Positions 9,237-17,116 of a DNA stretch of 43,064 nt are shown piece by piece (position 1 is the first letter of the stretch; every line of letters begins with the position of its first letter). Source of the stretch: Flavobacterium sp. (GTDB lineage Bacteria > Bacteroidota > Bacteroidia > Flavobacteriales > Flavobacteriaceae); contig JAGORP010000005.1 of the NCBI GenBank assembly GCA_018062725.1, positions 1 to 43,064 on the forward strand, read 5' to 3'. The notes under the pieces were generated by a model. It had not been told where the DNA came from and searched no databases. It saw only the letters and a program-made list of their open reading frames with translations. The position numbers and the translations under genes are program-made.

Positions 9237-10370
9237 ATGATTGATAAGATAAGTTTTAAAAACTATAAAATATTCAAAGAAAAGCAAACTTTGGAATTGA
9301 AGCCTATAACAGTGTTAATTGGTAAAAATAATACGGGTAAAAGTGCTATTTTAAAATTGCCGGTTCTTGTAAGTGAAGGATTGAAAGGGGTGCCATTTAA
9401 TTCAAATTATAAAATTGATGGAGATTCAGAAAATACTATAGAACTTGGTACAGATATACAAGATTTAGTTTATAATAGAAATGAAGCTGGAGCACTTGAA
9501 TTTGAGATTTCAAATCAGTCTGAATTTATTGAAATAGCTTATAATAAACAGTATGGTGCATTATTATATAAAAGAAATGAAATTGAAGAAGATACATCAT
9601 CAAAAAAAATTAATGGTTTTTTGGTTGATGGTAAAAAAATAAGTGAATTAGAATTCGATATTGATTATATTGAAGGTATTCGAGTTGAACCTGACTCGCA
9701 TTATAATTTTTTTAATAATAATTTTAAACTGATTGGAGTCAAAGGTCAAAATACATATCAGATATTAATCGAAGATTTTAAATCTGATGAACGATTAGTT
9801 AAAGAAGTAAGCGACTGGTATAAAAATAATTTCGAAAATTGGGAATTAGAGATAATAGAGAGTAAATTAGAAACTGAGACAAATTATACAATTGCTATTA
9901 AAAACTCCAAGTTAAATGCAATAAATATCAAACAGGCTGGTCAAGGAATTCATCAAGTATTGCCTATAATTACACGTTCATTTATGAATGTTGTTAAGCC
10001 TACATTAATTGTCATTGAAGAACCAGAGACACATTTACATCCTGCAGCACACGGTAACCTAGCACAACGTTTTGTTGAATCTTATTTTCAAGATAAGAAA
10101 AAGAATTACTTGATAGAAACGCATTCTAAAAATTTTATTTTGCGATTACAAGCTTTAGTGGCAGACCCAAACTTTAATTTTTCCAATAATGATATTGCAG
10201 TTTATTATGTAGATTACATTGAAAGTGAACAAGTAAGTAACTTAAAACGATTAAAAATAGATGAAAGTGGTGAATTTGAAGAATGGCCAGAAGAAATTTT
10301 TAATGAAAGTTACAGAGAATTATTATTGTTAAAGCAAAATCAATCCAAGAAAGATGATAGTAACGATTAA
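9237..10370 (+). CDS. AAA/ABC-type ATPase with DUF3696-like C terminus (cassette gene 1)
   Basis: The 377-residue protein belongs to the AAA_15/AAA_21 OLD-like ATPases. It has Walker A GKNNTGKS (29-36), a YIEGIRVEPDSHYNF segment (144-158) like the arginine-containing strand of this family, an ABC-signature-like QAGQGIHQVLPI (233-244), Walker B LIVIEEPETHLHP (257-269), and a switch histidine in LIETHSKNF (H296). The end, GEFEEWPEEIFNE, resembles DUF3696. It has no fused TOPRIM domain, and the next gene appears to supply one. It starts 12 nt after parE and overlaps the next gene by 17 nt. GC is clearly lower than in parE. By analogy with PARIS AriA it may sense an invader and control an effector nuclease. 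That role is inference. Confidence 0.88.
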   Translation: MIDKISFKNYKIFKEKQTLELKPITVLIGKNNTGKSAILKLPVLVSEGLKGVPFNSNYKIDGDSENTIELGTDIQDLVYNRNEAGALEFEISNQSEFIEIAYNKQYGALLYKRNEIEEDTSSKKINGFLVDGKKISELEFDIDYIEGIRVEPDSHYNFFNNNFKLIGVKGQNTYQILIEDFKSDERLVKEVSDWYKNNFENWELEIIESKLETETNYTIAIKNSKLNAINIKQAGQGIHQVLPIITRSFMNVVKPTLIVIEEPETHLHPAAHGNLAQRFVESYFQDKKKNYLIETHSKNFILRLQALVADPNFNFSNNDIAVYYVDYIESEQVSNLKRLKIDESGEFEEWPEEIFNESYRELLLLKQNQSKKDDSND

Positions 10371-11424
10371 ATCAGAAGTTTTTAATGATTCAAAAAACGA
10401 TTCTGATTTAAATGATTTAATGCATTTTTTCAGAAAAGGCAGGCATAGATTGTATTTGCAAAAAGCTATTGATTTTGAAGCTTTTGAAAAATCTCAGTGG
10501 AAAGAAAAATTATCAAAGAGTGATGTTGATATTTTGAAAGAAGGTATTGGTAGAATAGATAAGAAAGAGATTGTAGTTAATAATACAAGTAATGAAGTAG
10601 AGTTCAATTTGAAAGAAGCATATGCTTATTTGCAACAGCCACTTTCAATAATAGTTGAAAATTATGAATATGAACCAGCTTTTGTTAATTGCATTTTTAA
10701 AAATTTTGGAGATGATTTATTAGTAGCAAAAAATAAACATTGGTTAAAATTTGAAAATGGAGGCGGTGCAAATGACAATACTATAAAAGGAATGCTGAAA
10801 GAATTATTCAATGATAACATTTACACAAAAAGTAAAGAAAAATATTTGAGGTGTTATGTGATTAAGGATAGTGATAGAGAATATTGTATATTAAATCAGG
10901 ATAATACAATAACAGAACAAAATTTGCCGGAACGTAAAATAGAATTTTTAGAAAAAAATAAAATTCCTTATCATATTTTATACAAAAGAGAAAAAGAAAA
11001 TTATATGACAGATAAGATCTTTAATAGTTTTCTTCAAACAGCAAAAAAAAATGATAAGAAGAAAGAGTTTGCTATATCTTATTTGAAATTAACTCACCAT
11101 CAAAAGGATTTTTTTGATATTGAGAAAGGTTTTTCAATAAAAGCAGGAAACGGGAGAGAAATAAAAGTAAAAACACAACTAAAAACCGAGGTTCAACAAT
11201 TATATGATAATCTTTCAGATGAAGATTATAGAAAGATTGGATTAGGTTTAGAAATGGCAAGTTTTAAATCAGAATTTTCAAACTATTTTGAAGATTCAAC
11301 AAGAGATGATTTAGAAAAAAGAATCCTACATCAGTCGAAGTTAGTATCAAAGGTTAATAAAAATGATACTACTGAACGTAACGAATTTGATCATATAATA
11401 CATGAAATAAAATATTTATTATGA
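10354..11424 (+). CDS. Putative TOPRIM-like nuclease, DUF4435/AriB-like arrangement (cassette gene 2)
   Basis: I do not recognise this 356-residue protein as a named family, but it carries a TOPRIM-like pattern. A hydrophobic strand ends in an acid (LSIIVENYEYEPAF, E102), a glycine-rich turn follows (ENGGGANDNTIKGML, about 134-147), then a strand with D-x-D (CYVIKDSDRE, D172 and D174), and finally HILYKREKENYM (E213, E215-N-Y), like the ExENY element of OLD and DUF4435 TOPRIM proteins. The first 95 residues and the last 130 are unassigned and rich in Lys, Asp and Glu. The start overlaps the ATPase gene by 17 nt and the stop overlaps the DUF262 gene by 4 nt, implying translational coupling. 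The nuclease assignment rests on motif reading only. Confidence 0.6.
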   Translation: MIVTIKSEVFNDSKNDSDLNDLMHFFRKGRHRLYLQKAIDFEAFEKSQWKEKLSKSDVDILKEGIGRIDKKEIVVNNTSNEVEFNLKEAYAYLQQPLSIIVENYEYEPAFVNCIFKNFGDDLLVAKNKHWLKFENGGGANDNTIKGMLKELFNDNIYTKSKEKYLRCYVIKDSDREYCILNQDNTITEQNLPERKIEFLEKNKIPYHILYKREKENYMTDKIFNSFLQTAKKNDKKKEFAISYLKLTHHQKDFFDIEKGFSIKAGNGREIKVKTQLKTEVQQLYDNLSDEDYRKIGLGLEMASFKSEFSNYFEDSTRDDLEKRILHQSKLVSKVNKNDTTERNEFDHIIHEIKYLL

Positions 11425-13088
11425 TGGAAAGTGAAGTAAAAATAAAACCAGACAAGGCTTATATTTCTGATTATATTTCCGATTTTGAAAAAGGAAAACT
11501 TCAGGTTCCAGCTTTTCAAAGAGATTTTGTGTGGAATAACGATAAAAAATTGCAGCTTTTTGATAGTATAAAAAGTGGATATCCAATAGGATCTGTACTA
11601 TTGTGGGAACCTTCTTTTGAAAGTGCTACATTTTTTAAAGATTTTAATGGTAAGAAATTAGGTGAGTATTCAATACCTTCACCAAGCAATAATATGTTTT
11701 ATATATTGGATGGATTTCAAAGATTATCAACATTGATTGGTTGTTTGTTGCATCCTGAAAAGGCTAAACAATTAGGCATTGAACGACAAGATGATTGGTA
11801 TAAGGAATTTAATATTGTTTATAATTTAAGAGATCAAGAATTTGAAATTAATCGATTGAAGGATTTTAGTAGATTAAGTATTTTTCAAATTCCTATCTAT
11901 AAATTAGTTGATGGTAAAGAGTTTTTTCAATTTCAAAAAAGTTTATTTCAAGAAAATGATATTGAAATCGAAGAATATATTCGTAGGTATGAAGAAATGA
12001 GTTTAATATTTCAAAAATATGAAATACCAAATATAAAATTGCACGGAGGTTCAATATCTGAAGCGATAGAAATTTTCCAAAGATTAAATTCTCAAGGGGC
12101 ACCCATAACCACGGATTGGGTCATTTCTGCAAGTTTGATTGAAAAAGATCCAAGTTTTAGATTAGGAGATCAAATATCTAATTTATTAGAAGACCATTTA
12201 AAATATTATAGTTTTGATACAATTAAAAGAGATGTTATTCTAAACTGTGTCACAAATTCATTTGGAGGTGTTTATTTTGATACTATTTCAAAAAATGACA
12301 ATAAAAAAATTGAAGTTTTAGCTCAAAGAGATGATTTTATAAGTATTACAAAAAGAACTTTTGAGGCAATAAAATTAACAGCTGAGTTTATGTTTGAAGA
12401 GTTAATGATTTTAGATGCAAAATTGATTCCATATAATAACCAATTTATTTTTATTGCAGATTTCTTCAATAAAGTTGAAAGACCAACTTCAAAACAATTG
12501 TTAGAATTAAAAAAATGGTTTTGGATAACTACTTATTCTAATTATTTTACAATTTATAATCTTAGTAAGCAAAGGTTAGCATATAATCAATTTCAAAAAT
12601 TTATTGAGGATGAAAATGTTAATCCTGTTTATTATGATAATAGTAATGGAGTTTTTTCGACTCCTGATTTTCCTGAAAAAATTTCAATGGGAAGTGTAAG
12701 AGGCAAAGCTTTAGCTTTGTTTATGATAAATTATAATGTAAATATTAAAAAGATATTGGAATCACCTAATAAGGTTAATTCTGATGATATTGATGGTTAT
12801 AAAGCATTTAAGTTATTTGTAAATAAGGATAATATGCTCCCTGAGAATACAATTTTTGATTTTTTGAGATATAATTCAACAGATAACTTTTCTAAAAAAA
12901 ATAAAGAACTTAAGTATTTATTGGAGTATGATTCTTATGATGACTATAATAATTTATTCATTTCTGAAGAAATGAGGTATGAATATGAAAAGGGTGATAT
13001 TGAAAATATTCTTGAAATAAGAAAAAAAATAATTATCAAAGAAGAGAGGGCTTTTGTTGAAAGTTTAGGAGTTACCTATCATGAGTGA
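11421..13088 (+). CDS. DUF262 domain protein, GmrSD/ParB-like (cassette gene 3)
   Basis: The 555-residue protein has the DUF262 (ParB/Srx-like fold) signature: VPAFQRDFVW (29-38), LFDSIKSGYPIGSVLLWEP (46-64), ILDGFQRLSTL (95-105) and IFQRLNSQGAPIT (218-230). The usual DGQQR is DGFQR here. In GmrSD-type type IV restriction enzymes this domain hydrolyses NTPs and is joined to a DUF1524 HNH nuclease. I find no HNH motif, and the C-terminal half (250-555) is a predominantly helical, uncharacterised region ending in KEERAFVESLGVTY, an ending common in DUF262 proteins. It begins ATGATG, overlapping the previous stop by 4 nt, and stops 20 nt before parC. GC is very low (11 of 60 bases in the line starting 12541). 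It may recognise modified DNA or power the complex, which is inference. Confidence 0.88.
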   Translation: MMESEVKIKPDKAYISDYISDFEKGKLQVPAFQRDFVWNNDKKLQLFDSIKSGYPIGSVLLWEPSFESATFFKDFNGKKLGEYSIPSPSNNMFYILDGFQRLSTLIGCLLHPEKAKQLGIERQDDWYKEFNIVYNLRDQEFEINRLKDFSRLSIFQIPIYKLVDGKEFFQFQKSLFQENDIEIEEYIRRYEEMSLIFQKYEIPNIKLHGGSISEAIEIFQRLNSQGAPITTDWVISASLIEKDPSFRLGDQISNLLEDHLKYYSFDTIKRDVILNCVTNSFGGVYFDTISKNDNKKIEVLAQRDDFISITKRTFEAIKLTAEFMFEELMILDAKLIPYNNQFIFIADFFNKVERPTSKQLLELKKWFWITTYSNYFTIYNLSKQRLAYNQFQKFIEDENVNPVYYDNSNGVFSTPDFPEKISMGSVRGKALALFMINYNVNIKKILESPNKVNSDDIDGYKAFKLFVNKDNMLPENTIFDFLRYNSTDNFSKKNKELKYLLEYDSYDDYNNLFISEEMRYEYEKGDIENILEIRKKIIIKEERAFVESLGVTYHE

Positions 13089-13089
13089 T

Positions 13090-13096
13090 AATTAAG
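13090..13096 (+). repeat. AATTAAG, right end of candidate insert boundary
   Basis: This is an exact copy of 9219-9225, lying between the DUF262 stop and the parC ATG. The following bases up to the ATG also resemble those after the left copy (ttaattatga at 9231-9240, ttaactatga at 13103-13112). Confidence 0.35.
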
Positions 13097-13108
13097 TTAA
13101 TTTTAACT

Positions 13109-15847
13109 ATGAGCGAAGAAAACGAAAATATAAACGAAGAAGAAGTAAACCCTCAAGAGGAAGAAACGGGGAATGAAGAATCTAGCGAGGAGTCTAGCGA
13201 AGGTATTCCAACTGTAGAGGCCAAGCATTTTGAAGGAGAACATTTTTACGAGCAGGACGAAAATCCCGAAGATACCATTACCAAAGTTACCGGAATGTAC
13301 AAAGACTGGTTTTTGGATTATGCTTCTTACGTAATCCTTGAACGTGCTGTTCCTGCTATTGAAGACGGTTTTAAACCAGTACAACGTCGTATCATGCACT
13401 CCATGAAAGAGTTGGATGATGGCCGTTACAATAAAGTAGCGAATGTAGTAGGTCACACCATGCAGTACCACCCTCACGGTGATGCCAGTATTGGTGATGC
13501 GATGGTGCAAATTGGTCAAAAGGATTTGTTGATTGATTGCCAAGGGAACTGGGGAAATATCTTAACGGGTGATGGAGCCGCGGCCTCGCGTTATATTGAA
13601 GCACGTATCTCAAAATTCGGGTTGGAAGTATTGTATTCTCCAAAAATTACCGAATGGGGATTGTCCTACGATGGTCGTCGTGCGGAACCGATTAATCTTC
13701 CAGTAAAATTTCCGCTATTGTTAGCGCAAGGAGGGGAAGGGATAGCCGTTGGTTTATCGACCAAAATCTTACCCCATAATTTTAATGAGTTAATCGATTC
13801 TTCTATAAAAATATTAAAAGGAAAACCTTTTACGTTGTTTCCTGATTTTCCAACTTCGGGAATTGCCGATGTTTCCAATTATAATGACGGATTGCGTGGC
13901 GGTCGTGTGCGTGTGCGTGCCAAAATTTCACAATTGGACAAGCAAACCTTAGTGATTACTCAAATTCCATTTTCGACCAATACATCAACGTTGATTGATA
14001 GTATTTTGAAAGCGAATGAAAAAGGGAAAATCAAAATCAAAAAAATTGAAGACAATACTGCTGCTGAAGTTGAAATATTAATTCACCTTCCACCAGGTGT
14101 TTCTCCCGATAAAACGATAGATGCCTTGTATGCGTTCACTGCTTGTGAAACATCCATTGCGCCGTTAGGTTGTGTGATTGAAGACAACAAACCGTTGTTT
14201 ATTGGAGTTTCGGAAATGTTGAAGATTTCGACGAATCGAACGGTCGATTTGTTGCGTCAAGAGCTTGAAATTCAATTGCAAGAACTAGAAACCAAATGGC
14301 ATTTCTCCACTTTGGAAAAAATCTTCATTCGGGAAGAAATGTACATCGATTTCAAATTGTATTCCGATAAAGAATCGCTTTTTGCATACATGTATACGGC
14401 TTTTGAACCGTTTAGAAAATCATTTGTACGTGATATTGTAGATGAAGATTTACAAAAATTAACGCAAATTCCGATGATTCGTATTACGCGTTTCGATTCC
14501 GATAAAGCAGATGATGCGATTGCAAAATTGGAGGAGGAAATGGAACAAGTAAAGCATCACTTGGCAAACTTAATCGACTTTGCTATTGATTATTTTACGC
14601 GTTTGAAAGAAAAATACGGTAAAGGAAGAGAGCGTTTAACCGAGTTACGTTCTTTTGATACTATTGAAGCAACAAAAGTAGTTTTACGAAACACGAAGTT
14701 GTATGTCAATAGAGAAGAAGGATTTATAGGAACTGGACTCAAGAAAGATGAATATGTAGCTGATTGTTCGGATATTGACGATGTAATTGTTTTCCTACGC
14801 GATGGAAAAATGGTAATTACCAAAGTCGATGAAAAGAAATTCATTGGAAAAGATATTATCCATATTGCTGTTTTTGATAAAAATGACAAACGAACCATTT
14901 ACAACATGATGTATCGTGATGGAAAAAATGGTGCGACTTTTGTCAAACGTTTTAATGTTTCGGGAGTAACTCGTGATAAAGAATACGATTTGACTCAAGA
15001 AAAATCAGGTTCACAAGTATTGTATTTCACTGCCAATCCGAATGGAGAAGCCGAAACGGTTACGATTTTATTACGTCAAGTAGGAAGTGTGAAGAAACTG
15101 AAATGGGATTTAGATTTTGCCGAAATTATGATTAAAGGTCGTGCTTCCAAAGGAAATACGGTTTCTAAATATCCAATCAAGAAAATTGAATTAAAAGAAA
15201 AAGGCATTTCAACACTTCGTCCTCGAAAAGTCTGGTTTGACGATACCGTACAGCGATTAAACGTTGATGGAAGAGGAGAATTGTTGGGCGAATTCCGTCC
15301 GAATGATCGTTTGTTAATCATCAATCAGTCCGGAAAGTTAAAAACCATCATTCCGGAATTGACCACACATTTTGATGAAGATATGATTGTGTTGGAAAAA
15401 TGGCATCCTAAAAAGCCCATTTCTTGTATTTATTTTGATGGCGAAAAAGAGCGTTATTTTGTCAAACGTTTCCTGATTGAAAATGAAAACAAAGAAGAAA
15501 TTTTTATTACCGAACACGAAAAATCACAATTAGAAATTGTTTCAACCGATTGGCGTCCGGTGGCAGAAATTGTTTTCGCCAAAAACAAAGGGGTTCAAAA
15601 AGAAAATCAGACGATTGACTTAGAGCAATTCATTACCATAAAAGGGATTAAGGCGATTGGAAATCAATTGACGACGGATAAACTGAAGCAAATCAATTTG
15701 TTGGAGCCACTTCCGTATGAAGAACCTATAGAAGTCATTCCGGAAGAAATTGAAGTCAATGAATCGACTGATGAAGAAGGAACCGATTTAACAGATTATA
15801 ATATTAGTCTCGATGATGATGGTCAAATAACCTTAAGTTTAGAATAA
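13109..15847 (+). CDS. parC: DNA topoisomerase IV subunit A
   Basis: This is a 912-residue type IIA topoisomerase A subunit. The N terminus (1-70) is acidic and low in complexity. The winged-helix breakage-reunion domain includes PVQRRIMHSM and HPHGDASIGDAMV, and the catalytic tyrosine is Y162 in AASRYIEARI. The tower and coiled-coil region reach about residue 500, followed by the C-terminal beta-propeller (about 520-830) and an acidic tail. I chose the ATG at 13109 because the preceding in-frame GTG at 13085 would add an uncharacteristic eight residues (MIIKLILT) overlapping the DUF262 gene. GC and codon use match parE but not the three intervening genes. With ParE it decatenates chromosomes. 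Confidence 0.95.
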   Translation: MSEENENINEEEVNPQEEETGNEESSEESSEGIPTVEAKHFEGEHFYEQDENPEDTITKVTGMYKDWFLDYASYVILERAVPAIEDGFKPVQRRIMHSMKELDDGRYNKVANVVGHTMQYHPHGDASIGDAMVQIGQKDLLIDCQGNWGNILTGDGAAASRYIEARISKFGLEVLYSPKITEWGLSYDGRRAEPINLPVKFPLLLAQGGEGIAVGLSTKILPHNFNELIDSSIKILKGKPFTLFPDFPTSGIADVSNYNDGLRGGRVRVRAKISQLDKQTLVITQIPFSTNTSTLIDSILKANEKGKIKIKKIEDNTAAEVEILIHLPPGVSPDKTIDALYAFTACETSIAPLGCVIEDNKPLFIGVSEMLKISTNRTVDLLRQELEIQLQELETKWHFSTLEKIFIREEMYIDFKLYSDKESLFAYMYTAFEPFRKSFVRDIVDEDLQKLTQIPMIRITRFDSDKADDAIAKLEEEMEQVKHHLANLIDFAIDYFTRLKEKYGKGRERLTELRSFDTIEATKVVLRNTKLYVNREEGFIGTGLKKDEYVADCSDIDDVIVFLRDGKMVITKVDEKKFIGKDIIHIAVFDKNDKRTIYNMMYRDGKNGATFVKRFNVSGVTRDKEYDLTQEKSGSQVLYFTANPNGEAETVTILLRQVGSVKKLKWDLDFAEIMIKGRASKGNTVSKYPIKKIELKEKGISTLRPRKVWFDDTVQRLNVDGRGELLGEFRPNDRLLIINQSGKLKTIIPELTTHFDEDMIVLEKWHPKKPISCIYFDGEKERYFVKRFLIENENKEEIFITEHEKSQLEIVSTDWRPVAEIVFAKNKGVQKENQTIDLEQFITIKGIKAIGNQLTTDKLKQINLLEPLPYEEPIEVIPEEIEVNESTDEEGTDLTDYNISLDDDGQITLSLE

Positions 15848-15849
15848 AA

Positions 15850-15878
15850 AAAATCCCGTTTAAAAGCGGGATTTTTTA
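15850..15878. terminator. Bidirectional terminator after parC
   Basis: aaatcccg and cgggattt form a hairpin with flanking A and T runs. It can end both the parE-cassette-parC transcript and the leftward terC transcript. No comparable hairpin occurs between 7362 and 15847. Confidence 0.85.
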
Positions 15879-15927
15879 ATATGATTCATTGAAATGTTCT
15901 TCCAATTCTTTATCAATAATTTTATTA

Positions 15928-16710
15928 TTATGACGTTTTATTTTTGGATTTTTTCATTTTCATGTTTAAAAATTCTACTATTAAAGAGAAGGTAATGGCA
16001 AAGTACAAATAACCTTTTGGTACAGCTCCTACGTGTTGCCCTACTAAAGCAGCATCAGATAAATGCATACTCTCAGTTATTAGCATGAATCCGATCAAGA
16101 TTAAGAAAGCCAGACCTAAGATTTGGATGGAAGGATTTGCGTTTACAAAATTCCCTACTGGTACTGCAAATAACATCATTACGGCTACAGAAATAATAAC
16201 GGCAGCAATCATTATATAGAGAGCACCTTCTATTCCGTTGGTCATTCCGACAGCAGTTAAAATACTATCAACCGAAAAGATTAAATCGATTAATAAAATT
16301 TGAAAAATGACATTTCCAAACGACTTAGTAGCTGTACTTTTTAAATCTTTTTCTTCTTCACCTTTATGGTCTACTTTTTCGTGAATTTCTTTGGTGCTTT
16401 TATAAATTAGAAAAATCCCTCCCGCCAATAGTATTAGGGCTTGACCTGTAAAGTTTGCTTTAAACCAACCCCAATCAATACTAAACCAAGGTTCTTTCAT
16501 TGCAATTAAATAGGTGATTCCCATTAATAAAGCAATTCTCATGAACATGGCTAAAAATAAACCTATTTGAGTGGCTTTTTTACGATTTTCAACAGGTAAT
16601 TTTCCAGTCACTATAGATATAAAGATGATATTGTCTATACCTAATACAATTTCTAGAAATGTCAAGGTTAAAAGGGCTACCCATGCATCGGGGTTTAAAA
16701 ATACTTCCAT
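15928..16710 (-). CDS. TerC family integral membrane protein
   Basis: This 260-residue polytopic membrane protein belongs to the TerC family, whose members are implicated in tellurium resistance and, in several bacteria, manganese export linked to metalation of secreted enzymes. Hallmarks are acidic residues inside membrane segments: TFLEIVLGIDNIIFISIV near residues 18-35 and the related LLIDLIFSVDSILTAVGM near 137-155. I count about seven hydrophobic segments. The region 105-125 is a charged cytoplasmic loop (HEKVDHKGEEEKDLK), and the tail is basic. No ter operon genes are nearby, so a housekeeping metal-homeostasis role is more plausible than tellurite resistance. Confidence 0.9.
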   Translation of the reverse strand: MEVFLNPDAWVALLTLTFLEIVLGIDNIIFISIVTGKLPVENRKKATQIGLFLAMFMRIALLMGITYLIAMKEPWFSIDWGWFKANFTGQALILLAGGIFLIYKSTKEIHEKVDHKGEEEKDLKSTATKSFGNVIFQILLIDLIFSVDSILTAVGMTNGIEGALYIMIAAVIISVAVMMLFAVPVGNFVNANPSIQILGLAFLILIGFMLITESMHLSDAALVGQHVGAVPKGYLYFAITFSLIVEFLNMKMKKSKNKTS

Positions 16711-16744
16711 TTATTTAGTTATTTACTTTTAGGGTTATACGAGA

Positions 16745-17116
16745 TTAATCGATTTTTGTTACAGTTCCTTTTTGTTTTTTTGCATCGCCAACAAAGGAAT
16801 ATTCAAACTGATATTGGTTCTCCTTGGTTGTCAATATTTTAATGGCAATTGCTTTTTTTTCCTGCATGTTTTTTGGATGTAATTTTTGCAAAATATATTC
16901 ACAATCATTGATCCATCGAATACTTGCGGTATCAGTTTTGCCGTTAAAGGTTTCAATTTGTACCGAATCATTTCGCTCAAAAACGGAAGTCATTTTTTTG
17001 CCATTAATTTCTTGAGAAAATTCAAATTTTCCGGTTTTAAAGTCTTTACAATTTCTTTCGACTTGATAACAGGAAACGATAGTCAGGCAAAGTAGTACGA
17101 AGGGTAATTTAGTCAT
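16745..17116 (-). CDS. Small conserved-type lipoprotein
   Basis: The 123-residue protein starts with a lipoprotein signal peptide (MTKLPFVLLCLTIVSC, predicted lipidation at C16). The mature part is charged and probably beta-rich, containing FKTGKFEFSQEINGKK, repeated short strands and a CEYIL segment. C16 aside, cysteines at about 23 and 72 could form a disulfide. Its start overlaps the stop of the upstream sensor kinase gene by 8 nt, so the two are probably co-transcribed. I do not recognise a functional family. Confidence 0.7.
   Translation of the reverse strand: MTKLPFVLLCLTIVSCYQVERNCKDFKTGKFEFSQEINGKKMTSVFERNDSVQIETFNGKTDTASIRWINDCEYILQKLHPKNMQEKKAIAIKILTTKENQYQFEYSFVGDAKKQKGTVTKID

Noticed and set aside
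9237..11424. Calling the first two cassette genes PARIS ariA/ariB outright
   Set aside because: The order and fold logic match, but the second protein is not a clear DUF4435 member by eye and PARIS does not include a DUF262 gene. I kept the comparison as analogy only.
9219..13096. Treating the flanking AATTAAG copies as a proven target-site duplication
   Set aside because: There is no transposase, integrase or terminal inverted repeat, and a 7-base AT-rich match can be chance.
13085..13108. GTG start for parC at 13085
   Set aside because: It would add MIIKLILT and overlap the DUF262 stop; the ATG at 13109 precedes the acidic N terminus and is the natural start.
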